From Bittarella massiliensis (ex Durand et al. 2017) (lineage in GTDB: Bacteria; Bacillota; Clostridia; Oscillospirales; Ruminococcaceae), in the NCBI RefSeq assembly GCF_017566145.1, contig NZ_JABFCL010000013.1:17971-81970 (forward strand): DNA of 64,000 bases, given 5' to 3'. Under the pieces are notes generated by a model. The model was not told where the DNA came from. It ran no database searches and saw only the letters and a program-made list of their open reading frames with translations. Below, piece by piece: positions 1 to 7,142 of this stretch (positions are counted from its first letter, which is position 1; every line of letters starts with the position of its first letter). The translations under genes were made by a program, and so were the position numbers.

Positions 1-122
1 TGGAGTGGCAACTGCACAACCTCCGGCTGTTAAACCGCCGGTACAAAAAGAAAAAGGCCGCCCTCGATGGTGCGAACATCGAAGACGGCAAAAGAATAAA
101 AGCCACCCACAGTATAGGCTGA
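1..122 (+). CDS. 3' end of a phage gene, unknown function
   Basis: An open frame enters from the left edge (first full codon at 3) and stops with TGA at 120-122. The visible 39 residues are basic, with a run of four lysines in the middle. A strong GAGGAGG site follows and serves the next gene, so this is the tail of an upstream gene in the same rightward early operon. The family cannot be recognised from this fragment. Confidence 0.6.
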   Translation, partial: EWQLHNLRLLNRRYKKKKAALDGANIEDGKRIKATHSIG

Positions 123-138
123 GAGGAGGAAAAAGTCA

Positions 139-519
139 ATGTGTGATATTTGTAGGCAAACAATTTGCCCTTCTGGGTGCCCCAATGCTCCTCTCTGGGA
201 GCCGCCCACCTGTGACCTCTGCGAAAATGAAGCGCGCTGGGAGTATGATGGGTTGCGCCTCTGCACCCGGTGCCTCTGCGAGAGTGTCACCGAGGACGCG
301 GAGTTTGAGGATGCAGTTGCCTTTGCCTCCGAGAGCCGCGACCAGTGGCATGACCTCCTCGACTACCTGCTGGATACCGGCAAGTTGGAGGCGGGGACGC
401 TCCGCGAGACGCGGTTCGACTGGCCCGTAGCCTTGCAAGAGTACTGCGCCGGAAATGATTACTTTTTCGAATATTTAGAGGCCCAAAAAGACCGCAATTA
501 TAGGGGGATTGACGAATGA
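139..519 (+). CDS. small Cys-rich phage protein
   Basis: This 126-residue protein begins with closely spaced CxxC pairs (CDIC, CDLC, CTRC) in its first 50 residues, so a metal-binding, probably zinc-binding, N-terminal half is likely. The C-terminal half is acidic and rich in aromatic residues. The start follows a GAGGAGG site by 9 bases. Its stop overlaps the ATG of the annealing protein gene (ATGA), which implies translational coupling in the phage recombination operon. I do not recognise a named family, and a specific function is not inferred. Confidence 0.75.
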   Translation: MCDICRQTICPSGCPNAPLWEPPTCDLCENEARWEYDGLRLCTRCLCESVTEDAEFEDAVAFASESRDQWHDLLDYLLDTGKLEAGTLRETRFDWPVALQEYCAGNDYFFEYLEAQKDRNYRGIDE

Positions 520-1145
520 CAGAGAACTATTTTGCGAAGCTGAACGCCCTGAACGTGGGCGACAAAATCGAGAAGAAAAACGGCCTCTCCTACCTCTCGT
601 GGGCATGGGCCTGGGGAGAGGTCAAGAAGCTCCACCCGGACGCGCAGTACCGAATCTACGAGAACGCCGACGGCTGGAACTACCACACCGACGGGCGCAC
701 CTGCTGGGTCAAGACCGGTGTCACTGTGGCGGGGATTGAGCACATCGAATACCTGCCGGTCATGGACAACCGCAACAAGTCCATCCTGGCTGAAAATGTC
801 ACCTCTTTCGACGTCAACAAGGCCATCCAGCGCAGTCTTACCAAGGCGCTTGCCCGGCACGGCCTGGGCCTCTACATATACGCCGGGGAGGATTTGCCGG
901 AGGACGCCCAGAAGGCGGCCAAGGAGGAGGAGAAGAAAGCCAATGCGTCCAAAATCGACGAGATCAAGCAAGCGTCCCTCCTCGGCGAAATCAAGCGCAC
1001 CGGCTGGACAGTGGAGGGGATGCTCGACTGGTTGTCCAGCAAGTCAGAGACCCCCGTCAACAGCGTCAAAGACATCACCCTGGCCCAGTACGTGGGCGTG
1101 ATGCAGAGATTGGAGCGCAAGCCAGATGCAGCAGCTGGAGCTTGA
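516..1145 (+). CDS. single-strand annealing protein, SAK3/DUF1071-like
   Basis: The 209-residue product begins with the YLSWAWAWGEV-type segment and continues with a DxNKAIQRSLTKALARHGLGLYIY stretch, both typical of the DUF1071 (SAK3) phage recombinases. These proteins are known or predicted to anneal complementary single strands during phage recombination, working with SSB. The C-terminal third is charged and probably variable. It lies between a Cys-rich gene and a NinB-like gene, two genes before ssb, which is the expected recombination cluster. The assignment rests on recalled family sequence, not a search. Confidence 0.8.
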   Translation: MTENYFAKLNALNVGDKIEKKNGLSYLSWAWAWGEVKKLHPDAQYRIYENADGWNYHTDGRTCWVKTGVTVAGIEHIEYLPVMDNRNKSILAENVTSFDVNKAIQRSLTKALARHGLGLYIYAGEDLPEDAQKAAKEEEKKANASKIDEIKQASLLGEIKRTGWTVEGMLDWLSSKSETPVNSVKDITLAQYVGVMQRLERKPDAAAGA

Positions 1146-1665
1146 TTTTTCGGCGGCCCAGTGTTGGGAGGGAGACGGCTGCTGGCTGATGCTCAAGGTG
1201 GCCAACGCTCCGGCGGCCCGCCGGTGGGTAGACCAGATGTCGGGAGACTGTACCGCCGTCCTCGGCCCCAAACGGCGCAAGCGATCGCTGGACGCCAACG
1301 CCTACTTGTGGGCGCTATGCGACCAGATTGCCAAAAAGCTAGGCAACAGCAAGGAGGAAGTCTATCTCGATGCCGTCAAAGAGGCGGGCGTTGTTGACCA
1401 ACAGTATATGCGGGTCGACGCGGCGAAGGAGTGGAGACGACGCTGGGAGCGCCGTGGAATCGGGTGGCCGACCGAAATTGTAGACGAAGGCCTTGACGGG
1501 CTCGTCCTGGTCAATGCCTATTGGGGCTCAAGCACATACGATACTGCCGAAATGTCCCGGCTGCTGGACAATATCATCGAGAAAGCAAAAGCCCAGGATA
1601 TTGAGACGGCGACGCCGGATCGGCTGGCAATGATGCAAGAGGAGTGGAGGAAAAAGAATGGATGA
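1126..1665 (+). CDS. NinB-like recombination protein
   Basis: The 179-residue protein carries the KRRKRSLDANAYLWALCDQIA segment shared by lambda NinB/Orf-like proteins of Firmicute phages, which bind single-stranded DNA and SSB as recombination mediators. The gene starts inside the last 20 bases of the annealing protein gene and ends over the start of an HNH-like gene, so the three are tightly coupled. The N-terminal 30 residues (LDFSAAQCWEGDGCW) vary in this family. An unrelated phage protein of similar size cannot be excluded. Confidence 0.65.
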   Translation: MQQLELDFSAAQCWEGDGCWLMLKVANAPAARRWVDQMSGDCTAVLGPKRRKRSLDANAYLWALCDQIAKKLGNSKEEVYLDAVKEAGVVDQQYMRVDAAKEWRRRWERRGIGWPTEIVDEGLDGLVLVNAYWGSSTYDTAEMSRLLDNIIEKAKAQDIETATPDRLAMMQEEWRKKNG

Positions 1666-1933
1666 CCGCTGTTGGCTTTGCGGCAGAAACGGGGCGCAAG
1701 ACCCCTTGGACGCCCACCATATCTTTGGTGGGCCAGATCGCCGAAAAAGCGAGAAGTACGGCCTAAAAGTCAAGCTGTGCCACAGCCGATGCCACATCTT
1801 TGGGCCGATGTCGGCCCATCAGAATGCTGAAACCGCCCTTGCTCTCCATCAGTACGGGCAGCGCAAGTGGATGGAGGAGCAGGGCAAGACGATAGACGAT
1901 TTCCGCCGAGAATTTGGCCGGAACTACCTGTAA
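1658..1933 (+). CDS. small HNH-like zinc protein
   Basis: This 91-residue protein has a CWLCG pair near the N-terminus, a DAHHIFGG segment around residue 25, and a second pair at CHSRCH. The order Cys-Cys / HH / Cys-Cys is that of HNH (ββα-metal) folds used by phage recombination endonucleases and packaging nucleases. The position immediately before ssb fits a DNA-processing role. Catalytic activity is inferred only from the AHH motif. Confidence 0.65.
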   Translation: MDDRCWLCGRNGAQDPLDAHHIFGGPDRRKSEKYGLKVKLCHSRCHIFGPMSAHQNAETALALHQYGQRKWMEEQGKTIDDFRREFGRNYL

Positions 1934-1946
1934 GGAGGAAAAAAAG

Positions 1947-2342
1947 ATGCTTAATATAGCTGCAATTATGGGCCGCTTGACAGCCGACCCGGAGCTTCGC
2001 CACACCCCCAACAACGTGCCCGTCACCAGCTTCACCGTAGCGGTGGCCCGCTCCTTCGTCCGCCAAGGGCAGGAGCGCGAGACCGACTTCATCAACGTTG
2101 TGGCCTGGCGCAAAACCGCCGAATTCGTCTGCCGCTACTTCAAAAAGGGAAGCATGATCGCCGTCAACGGGTCGATTCAGACCCGCAAGTATCAGGACCG
2201 CGACGGCAACAACCGCGCCGCCTTTGAGATCGTGGCCGACAACGTACATTTCTGCGAGAACAAATCATCCGGCCCGGTCGTGGACGCCCCGAAAACGCCG
2301 CTGGTTGACTTTGAGGACGTGCCCGGCGACCTGCCGTTTTAG
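1947..2342 (+). CDS. ssb: single-stranded DNA-binding protein
   Basis: The 131-residue protein has the bacterial SSB fold in recognisable order: MGRLTADPELR at residues 8-18, FTVAV, DFINVVAWRKTAEF in the middle and a short acidic tail ending DVPGDLPF, the tip that binds partner proteins. I place the start at 1947, nine bases after AAGGAGG, and not at the upstream in-frame ATG at 1914. It should coat single strands for the SAK3-like annealer and replication proteins encoded next to it. Confidence 0.95.
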   Translation: MLNIAAIMGRLTADPELRHTPNNVPVTSFTVAVARSFVRQGQERETDFINVVAWRKTAEFVCRYFKKGSMIAVNGSIQTRKYQDRDGNNRAAFEIVADNVHFCENKSSGPVVDAPKTPLVDFEDVPGDLPF

Positions 2343-2353
2343 GAGGTACCGCA

Positions 2354-3058
2354 ATGATTGAACTGCTGTCAAATACCGGGTTTATTATGTACAACAAGCG
2401 CCTTGCCCACCTCCTGGGCATCAACTCGGCAATCCTGCTGGGTGAGCTCTGCGCCAAGTACCAGTATTGGCTTGACCGGGGGGAGCTGGTTGCCCATGAC
2501 GGGTGGTTTTACTCAACCCAGGCCGAAATCCAGGAAAACACCGCCTTATCCCCATACCAGCAGCGCGTCGCCATAACCCCCCTGAAAGACTGTGGGGCCG
2601 TGGAAAGCAAGCTGGTCGGCACTCCGGCAACCACTTTTTACAGACTTGACGAGGAGAGCCTTAACAACTTGTTGTGCAATAACTCAACAGCTAGATGTCA
2701 AGAAACTAAACATCTAGATGTCGAGAAACTTCACATCCCTTATATAAGGAGTAATAAGAACAATAACAAGAACAAGAATAAGAGAGTAAGCGCCAGTTGT
2801 GAAGACACCGAGAAAAAATTCGTCCGGCCCACCGTCGAGGAAGTCCGCGCATACTGCCAAGAAAAGGGATACTCGGTAGACCCGGAGGCCTTTTGCGACT
2901 ACTACGAAGCCAGAGGATGGAAACTCAACAAAACCTCGATGAAAAATTGGAAGGCGGCAGTGAGGACGTGGGAAAGGAGGGAGAGAGATGGAAGCAATGG
3001 CAGAAGCGCTCAAAAACCTCAAACTGACTGGGGAATCAAAAACGGTCTGGACTTATGA
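2354..3058 (+). CDS. phage replication initiator, DnaD/replisome-organiser type
   Basis: The 234-residue protein opens with a winged-helix-like segment (FIMYNKRLAHLLGINSAILLGELCAKYQYW, then QAEIQENTALSPYQQRVAI) found in phage replisome organisers. A low-complexity Asn/Lys linker follows at about residues 130-145. The C-terminal block RPTVEEVRAYCQEKGYSVDPEAFCDYYEARGWKL...MKNWKAAVRTWERR is common to Clostridia phage initiators. Such proteins bind the phage origin and recruit the helicase loader, which is the next gene and overlaps this one by 71 bases. The origin itself was not identified. Confidence 0.8.
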   Translation: MIELLSNTGFIMYNKRLAHLLGINSAILLGELCAKYQYWLDRGELVAHDGWFYSTQAEIQENTALSPYQQRVAITPLKDCGAVESKLVGTPATTFYRLDEESLNNLLCNNSTARCQETKHLDVEKLHIPYIRSNKNNNKNKNKRVSASCEDTEKKFVRPTVEEVRAYCQEKGYSVDPEAFCDYYEARGWKLNKTSMKNWKAAVRTWERRERDGSNGRSAQKPQTDWGIKNGLDL

Positions 3059-3797
3059 GCAGATGCTGCAAAACCGCTGTGACGCCTACAACAGCAAGTC
3101 CGGGGCACTAGACGGAGTGGATTGCCCCATCTGCAAAAACAAGGGCTCGGTCATGGAAATCATCAACGGATATGTAACAACAAGAGAGTGCCGGTGTATG
3201 GCCGCCCGGAAAAGCCTGTGGAGAATCGAACGGAGCGGGCTGCGAGATGTGGTCGACCTCTACACGCTTGAAAATTACGAGACCCGGGAGCCCTGGCAGG
3301 GCAAAGTCATGGAGACGGCCAAGCGCTTTCTGGCGGACGAGGAAGCCCGCTGGTGGTACTTTGGTGGGCAAGTTGGGGCCGGGAAAACTCACATCTGCAC
3401 GGCAATCACAACCGAGCTGATGCGCCGAGGGATGGCAGCAAAATACATGCTCTGGCGGGACGAGGTAGTCCAGCTCAAGGCCTGCGTCACCGACGATCAG
3501 CAGTACAACGCCATTATCTCCCCGCTAAAAACCGTTCCCATCCTGTACATAGACGACCTTTTCAAGGCCGAGAAGGGCAAATTCCCCTCGGCGGCGGACG
3601 TCAACATCGCCTTTGAGCTGCTCAACTACCGCTACAACAACCGCGAATTGTACACAATCATTTCCAGCGAAAAAACCATGAACGACCTGCTGGACATTGA
3701 TGAGGCGGTGGGAAGCCGCGTGTACGAGCGCACCAAGGCGGGGGGCTATCAGCTCTCCCTCTCGCCCGACAAATCCAAAAACTACCGGCTGAAATAG
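2988..3797 (+). CDS. DnaC-like helicase loader ATPase
   Basis: In this 269-residue AAA+ protein, a zinc-binding N-terminal part (CPICK at 46-50, CRC at 68-70) precedes Walker A GGQVGAGKT at 126-134 and Walker B ILYIDD at 185-190. A sensor-like IISSEKTMNDLL segment and an arginine-rich end of the core (GSRVYERTK) follow. The architecture is that of DnaC/DnaI loaders, which place the replicative helicase on single-stranded DNA. The coding start overlaps the initiator gene, consistent with a shared job. The phage seems to use the host helicase, because no dnaB-like gene is visible here. Confidence 0.9.
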   Translation: MEAMAEALKNLKLTGESKTVWTYEQMLQNRCDAYNSKSGALDGVDCPICKNKGSVMEIINGYVTTRECRCMAARKSLWRIERSGLRDVVDLYTLENYETREPWQGKVMETAKRFLADEEARWWYFGGQVGAGKTHICTAITTELMRRGMAAKYMLWRDEVVQLKACVTDDQQYNAIISPLKTVPILYIDDLFKAEKGKFPSAADVNIAFELLNYRYNNRELYTIISSEKTMNDLLDIDEAVGSRVYERTKAGGYQLSLSPDKSKNYRLK

Positions 3798-3806
3798 GAG
3801 GACAGC

Positions 3807-4445
3807 ATGAACGAAATCGAAAGAGACCTCGCGGCCAGCATCCGCGAGCAGAAGAGTACGGGGAGCGGGGCATACCACAAGGCTCCGTCGAAACAAGGCC
3901 CCAGAAACGCAGTCAAAACCCCGGTGGACACCATGCCCGCCAAAGAGCGGAGAGAGTACACCAAACCTGGTGCCCTGGTGCTGGACAACATGGCACAACC
4001 CGTCAAATGGGTCGTCTACAAGCAGCTGTCCGAGGACGTCAAGCGTGAGCGTCTGCGCTACTGGGCCGCACACTATGGTATCTGGTCAGCGGGTAAAATG
4101 TCAAGACTGCTTGGATGCTCCCAGCTGACTGTACGCAAGGAGTTTGACCGCTTGGGGATTGGGGCCGCGCTCAAGCACATTGTCGGCGAACTCACCCCGA
4201 AGGAGGCGCAAGCAGCCGCCGAAAACTACAGGGCCCTGAAATTAGCCCAGGAAGGCACGGAAATGAGGGAGATGGAAACGGACGCCAGAAACGATAGATG
4301 TGCGCCTTATCGGGGCGAAAATCGGCCTCTCGTGTCGATTGAGTGGGACGGCAAAGACGGGGTGGACGTCAGACAAGTTGGGAGAATGATCGCGGAGGTG
4401 CCGGAGGGCCGGTACACACTGCGGCTGATGCTGGAGGCGGTCTGA
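3807..4445 (+). CDS. phage protein with possible helix-turn-helix, unknown function
   Basis: The 212-residue product is basic in its N-terminal 70 residues. Its middle segment (YWAAHYGIWSAGKMSRLLGCSQLTVRKEFDRLGI) looks like a helix-turn-helix of the site-recognition type, followed by an Ala/Glu-rich helical tail. AGGAGG lies seven bases before the ATG. The stop codon overlaps the ATG of the resolvase-like gene. DNA binding is an inference from the HTH-like spacing, and I do not recognise the family. Confidence 0.7.
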   Translation: MNEIERDLAASIREQKSTGSGAYHKAPSKQGPRNAVKTPVDTMPAKERREYTKPGALVLDNMAQPVKWVVYKQLSEDVKRERLRYWAAHYGIWSAGKMSRLLGCSQLTVRKEFDRLGIGAALKHIVGELTPKEAQAAAENYRALKLAQEGTEMREMETDARNDRCAPYRGENRPLVSIEWDGKDGVDVRQVGRMIAEVPEGRYTLRLMLEAV

Positions 4446-4792
4446 TGGGGAAATCAAGCCGAAACAAGGGCAAGCGCGGCGAAATAGAGCTTGCCAAGGC
4501 CCTGCGCGGGCTGGGATATGCCGTCGCCAGACGCGGCCAGCAGTATTGCGGGGCCAATGGAGACGCGGACGTGGTAGGGGTGCCTGGGATGCACATCGAG
4601 TGCAAGAGGGTGGAGGCCCTCCACCTCTATGACGCGCTGGCGCAGGCGATCGGAGACGCTAAGGACGGAGAATTGCCGGTAGTGATGCACCGGCGGAACA
4701 ACTGTGAGTGGGTCGCCATCATGCGCCTAGAAGATTGGGGCGAGGCGACCAGAGAGTATATAGCTGGGAGGAATTGGAATGAAAGTCTATGA
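4445..4792 (+). CDS. Holliday-junction-resolvase-like PD-(D/E)XK nuclease
   Basis: This 115-residue protein contains KGKRGEIELAKALRGLGY, then GANGDADVVGVPGMHIECKRVE. The latter is the D...ExK core of PD-(D/E)XK nucleases, and the whole resembles archaeal Hjc-like and phage resolvases. It would cut branched recombination or replication intermediates before packaging. ATG 4445 overlaps the TGA of the preceding gene. A longer reading from 4343 exists but overlaps that gene by 100 bases and lacks a ribosome site, so it is not used. Confidence 0.8.
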   Translation: MGKSSRNKGKRGEIELAKALRGLGYAVARRGQQYCGANGDADVVGVPGMHIECKRVEALHLYDALAQAIGDAKDGELPVVMHRRNNCEWVAIMRLEDWGEATREYIAGRNWNESL

Positions 4793-4964
4793 GTTGATGA
4801 ACGAGCTGGACAACATGCCAGCGGGAGCGGAAGTAAGATTTCGCCGAAAATTGGTGGAGGGCGAACTGAACAAAGCAGATGATGGGCTCTATGTGGTAGA
4901 CCTACCGATTCGCTGGGCCGAGATGGAGGAAGATGCCGTACTGCTGGAAGGGTGGAAATCGTGA
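4779..4964 (+). CDS. small acidic phage protein
   Basis: The 61-residue product (MKVYELMNELDNMPAGAEV...) overlaps the resolvase-like gene by 14 bases and has a GGGAGG site ten bases before its ATG. It begins with a pattern seen in many phage proteins of unknown role that start KV.ELI..L..MP. No motif supports a function. Confidence 0.65.
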   Translation: MKVYELMNELDNMPAGAEVRFRRKLVEGELNKADDGLYVVDLPIRWAEMEEDAVLLEGWKS

Positions 4965-5380
4965 GAGAGGCAGCCCAGTACCTGATTATGCTGCTGGCCC
5001 TGCTCACCATACAGCGGCCAGCGACTGCCACCGAACCCAGATTGCCGGAGCCGGTAATGGCTCACGTAGAATCTCAACAGCGAATTTTCGCCGGTGAGTT
5101 TGCGGTCTACGCCTACTGCGCGGAGCAGTACCCACACATCTGCGGGGGCAACCCCACCACCAAGAGCGGGGAGCCAGTGACGCCAGGGGTGACCATAGCC
5201 GCAGACCCCGACGTGATGCCGATGGGCACCCGCATCTACATAGACGGCATCGGGGAGCGGGTGGTACAGGACACCGGCGGGGCCATACGGGGGCGCAAAA
5301 TTGACCTGGCGGTAGAGAGCCACCAGGAGGCAGTGGCTTGGGGAGTACAACACAAGGGGGTGTGGGTATGCGCCAACTAG
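4961..5380 (+). CDS. 3D-domain protein with signal sequence
   Basis: The C-terminal half is a 3D domain, with the three conserved aspartates visible in IAADPDVMPMGTRIYI, VQDTGG and IRGRKIDLAV, as in the RpfB/MltA-like double-psi barrel that acts on peptidoglycan. The N-terminus (AAQYLIMLLALLTIQ) is a signal peptide or anchor. I prefer GTG 4961, which overlaps the previous stop (GTGA); GTG 4952 in the same frame is the alternative. Secreted cell-wall proteins of this type occur in early regions of Clostridia phages, where their role is unclear. Confidence 0.75.
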   Translation: MREAAQYLIMLLALLTIQRPATATEPRLPEPVMAHVESQQRIFAGEFAVYAYCAEQYPHICGGNPTTKSGEPVTPGVTIAADPDVMPMGTRIYIDGIGERVVQDTGGAIRGRKIDLAVESHQEAVAWGVQHKGVWVCAN

Positions 5381-5931
5381 GAGACGTGACGCGCATCAAT
5401 GGCGCAGAAATTGAGCCGGTGGACGTCATCACATTCGGGAGCCCATGCCAAGATCTGTCTATCGCCGGCAAGCAAGCGGGTCTTGACGGGGAGCGCAGCG
5501 GCCTGTTTTTCGAGGCCACAAGAATCATCCGAGAAATGAGGGAGGCAACAGACAATGAGTACCCAACTTTCGCTGTTTGGGAAAATGTCCCAGGAGCGTT
5601 CAGCAGCGCCGGAGGGGAGGACTTCCGTGCCGTGCTCCAAGAACTCGCCGCCGTTGCGGGAGAAACCGTATCTATCCCTAGACCTGCGGGGAGATGGCTT
5701 ACCGCAGGAGAGATCGTGGGAGACGGTTGCTCGATTGCCTGGCGAATACTGGACGCGCAATACTGGGGAGTGCCCCAACGCCGCCGTCGAATCTACCTTG
5801 TCGCAGATTTTGACGGACACCGCGCCGCCGAAATACTATTTGACCGCTCGCGCCTGCCACGGAGTTTTGGCGCGGGCCGAGCGCCGGCGGCTGTGACCGC
5901 CTATCGTTTCGAGGAGGAAACCAATGGATAA
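5368..5931 (+). CDS. truncated cytosine-C5 DNA methyltransferase
   Basis: The 187-residue reading from ATG 5368 has the catalytic PCQ motif (motif IV, residues 26-28), ENV (motif VI, 72-74) and QRRRRIYL (motif VIII, 137-144). It begins after where the AdoMet-binding motif I should be and ends before the target-recognition region and motifs IX-X. Full-length enzymes of this family are well over 300 residues. No in-frame motif I lies upstream, where the 3D-domain gene occupies another frame. It is probably not a stand-alone enzyme. A second gene lies inside it in another frame (5555-5896). Confidence 0.75.
   Translation: MRQLGDVTRINGAEIEPVDVITFGSPCQDLSIAGKQAGLDGERSGLFFEATRIIREMREATDNEYPTFAVWENVPGAFSSAGGEDFRAVLQELAAVAGETVSIPRPAGRWLTAGEIVGDGCSIAWRILDAQYWGVPQRRRRIYLVADFDGHRAAEILFDRSRLPRSFGAGRAPAAVTAYRFEEETNG
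5555..5896 (+). CDS. overprinted gene within the methyltransferase
   Basis: This 113-residue reading lies in the +1 frame relative to the methyltransferase. An AGGGAGG site lies about eight bases before its ATG. The protein begins MSTQLSLFGKMSQE and ends with ESTLSQILTDTAPPKYYLTARACHGVLARAERR. From memory, that terminal pattern recurs in proteins of Clostridia phages next to or within C5 methyltransferase genes. The frame is therefore likely to be coding even though it lies wholly inside another gene. Function is unknown. Confidence 0.55.
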   Translation: MSTQLSLFGKMSQERSAAPEGRTSVPCSKNSPPLREKPYLSLDLRGDGLPQERSWETVARLPGEYWTRNTGECPNAAVESTLSQILTDTAPPKYYLTARACHGVLARAERRRL

Positions 5932-6178
5932 CCTAATCAGACGCGCCCTGATGGGCGACCGAGAAGCACAGAAGGAGTGCACCAAGCAGGGGATTGTACT
6001 GCCGTGCCCGTTTTGCGGGGGAGAGGCAGAGCTAAAACAACTGAGTGGCAGATGGGCGGTGTGCTGCAAGACACACTGCGTGGGTACTAAGATATATGGC
6101 AATAAGAACAAAGCCCTTACCGCCTGGAACACCCGCCAGGCTCCACCGAGAGATGAGGCAGACCATGAGGTTAATTGA
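5924..6178 (+). CDS. Lar-family (restriction alleviation) zinc protein
   Basis: The 84-residue protein has the Lar-type zinc ribbon: LPCPFCGGEAEL, then CCKTHCVG, then the closing ALTAWNTR. Rac-prophage Lar alleviates type I restriction; most phage homologues are untested. The ATG follows GAGGAGG and overlaps the end of the methyltransferase reading. An association with DNA modification is suggested by neighbours only. Confidence 0.85.
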   Translation: MDNLIRRALMGDREAQKECTKQGIVLPCPFCGGEAELKQLSGRWAVCCKTHCVGTKIYGNKNKALTAWNTRQAPPRDEADHEVN

Positions 6179-6458
6179 CGCAGATGCCGTCTGTAAGAGA
6201 CTTGCGGGGTATGAACGAGATTGCGCGGATGTAGGTGACGTGGTAGCGGCAGGGGTGTTTGCCGACGCGATTGATGAGATTCTGGGCTCTATCGTAATCG
6301 ACCCCGCAAACTTGCAGCCCCACGGTCATTGGATCGTCCATCATTCTGGCGGGTTAATCTGTTCGCACTGCAACCACTACATCGCAAGTGATTGGCGTAG
6401 CCTCTGTTGCCCAATCTGCGGGGCTAAATTAGATGGGGAAGTTGAGTACGATGGGTAG
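6165..6458 (+). CDS. phage protein with C-terminal zinc ribbon
   Basis: This 97-residue product starts MRLIDADAVCKRLAGYERD, a very common opening of Firmicute phage proteins, and ends in a zinc ribbon (CSHCNHYIASDWRSLCCPICGAKLDG). It starts 14 bases before the end of the Lar gene. The paired CxxC motifs indicate one bound metal. Function is unknown. Confidence 0.8.
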   Translation: MRLIDADAVCKRLAGYERDCADVGDVVAAGVFADAIDEILGSIVIDPANLQPHGHWIVHHSGGLICSHCNHYIASDWRSLCCPICGAKLDGEVEYDG

Positions 6459-6470
6459 AGGTGCGCAAAG

Positions 6471-6581
6471 ATGAAAGCGAATTTTCACCGCGTCACCAAA
6501 CACGAAAAAGACTTGGAGACAGCCGTCCGCCAAACAGTCAAGCAGATGCTGCTGGCGGTGAGGGCGGAGGGTTTCGGATAG
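6471..6581 (+). CDS. 36-residue phage ORF
   Basis: ATG 6471 opens a 36-residue reading (MKANFHRVTKHEKDLE...) that fills the space between two larger genes and runs in the same direction. The upstream AGAGGTG provides a possible ribosome site. It is basic and predicted helical. It is too short for a family assignment. Confidence 0.4.
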   Translation: MKANFHRVTKHEKDLETAVRQTVKQMLLAVRAEGFG

Positions 6582-6602
6582 GCCCGCCTTGAACGTGTAC
6601 TT

Positions 6603-6716
6603 ATGACCTGGGCGGAGATCGCCAGCCGCTGCGCCGATGACCCGGACCAGATGCTCGTAGTTGACCAAGAGTTGCGGGAGGCGGGGGTCTGGTTGAGATT
6701 GGAGGAGATGCTTTGA
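6603..6716 (+). CDS. 37-residue phage ORF
   Basis: ATG 6603 opens a 37-residue reading (MTWAEIASRCADDPDQMLV...) whose TGA overlaps the TTG start of the late regulator gene, an arrangement expected for coupled translation. Acidic and helical. No family recognised, and no strong ribosome site is seen. Confidence 0.4.
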   Translation: MTWAEIASRCADDPDQMLVVDQELREAGVWLRLEEML

Positions 6717-7102
6717 CCAAAAGGGAACTGTCACAGTTGTATTACCTCAACCGCGAAATCGAGCAGGAAAAGCGCCGTCTCGGAGAGCTAGAAGCCGCCG
6801 CACAGAATATCTCCCCCAAAATTACTGGCCTGCCACATGTGGGAGGAATATCTGATAAGACCGCCATCGCTGCCGAAATAGCTGATTGCAAGGCGATCAT
6901 TGAAGGGAAGATCAAGGCGTCAATTGCCGAATACAACCGGCTAAATCGGTACATTGCCGGGGTGAACGACTGCCTGATGCGGCAAATCCTTAGCTTACGA
7001 TACATCAATGGGTTTTCATGGGCGGCGGTGGCCCTCCACATCGGCGGAGGAAATACGGCAGACGGCGTGAGGGTGGCGCACGACCGCTTTCTTCATCAAT
7101 AA
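6713..7102 (+). CDS. ArpU/sigma-70-region-4-like late transcription regulator
   Basis: The 129-residue protein has a long coiled-coil N-terminal half (NREIEQEKRRLGELEAAAQ) and a C-terminal helix-turn-helix, MRQILSLRYINGFSWAAVALHIGGG...DGVRVAHDRFL. This layout matches DUF1492/ArpU-type regulators, which switch on late genes in Firmicute phages. TTG start 6713 overlaps the preceding stop. It sits immediately before the promoter-like site and structured transcript at 7107-7622 and one gene before the packaging genes, as expected for a late activator. Confidence 0.8.
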   Translation: MTKRELSQLYYLNREIEQEKRRLGELEAAAQNISPKITGLPHVGGISDKTAIAAEIADCKAIIEGKIKASIAEYNRLNRYIAGVNDCLMRQILSLRYINGFSWAAVALHIGGGNTADGVRVAHDRFLHQ

Positions 7103-7106
7103 TCTG

Positions 7107-7136
7107 TTCGTTTTGTTCGGTTCATAGTGGTAAAAT
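7107..7136 (+). promoter_or_regulatory. late-promoter candidate
   Basis: TTCGTT at 7107-7112 is followed after 18 bases by TAAAAT at 7131-7136. A second -10 candidate, TATAGT, lies at 7140-7145. The -35 region contains two GTTCG repeats nine bases apart (7106 and 7115), which could be an activator site for the ArpU-like protein encoded just upstream. Start of transcription is predicted near 7143. Confidence 0.5.
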
Positions 7137-7142
7137 AATTAT

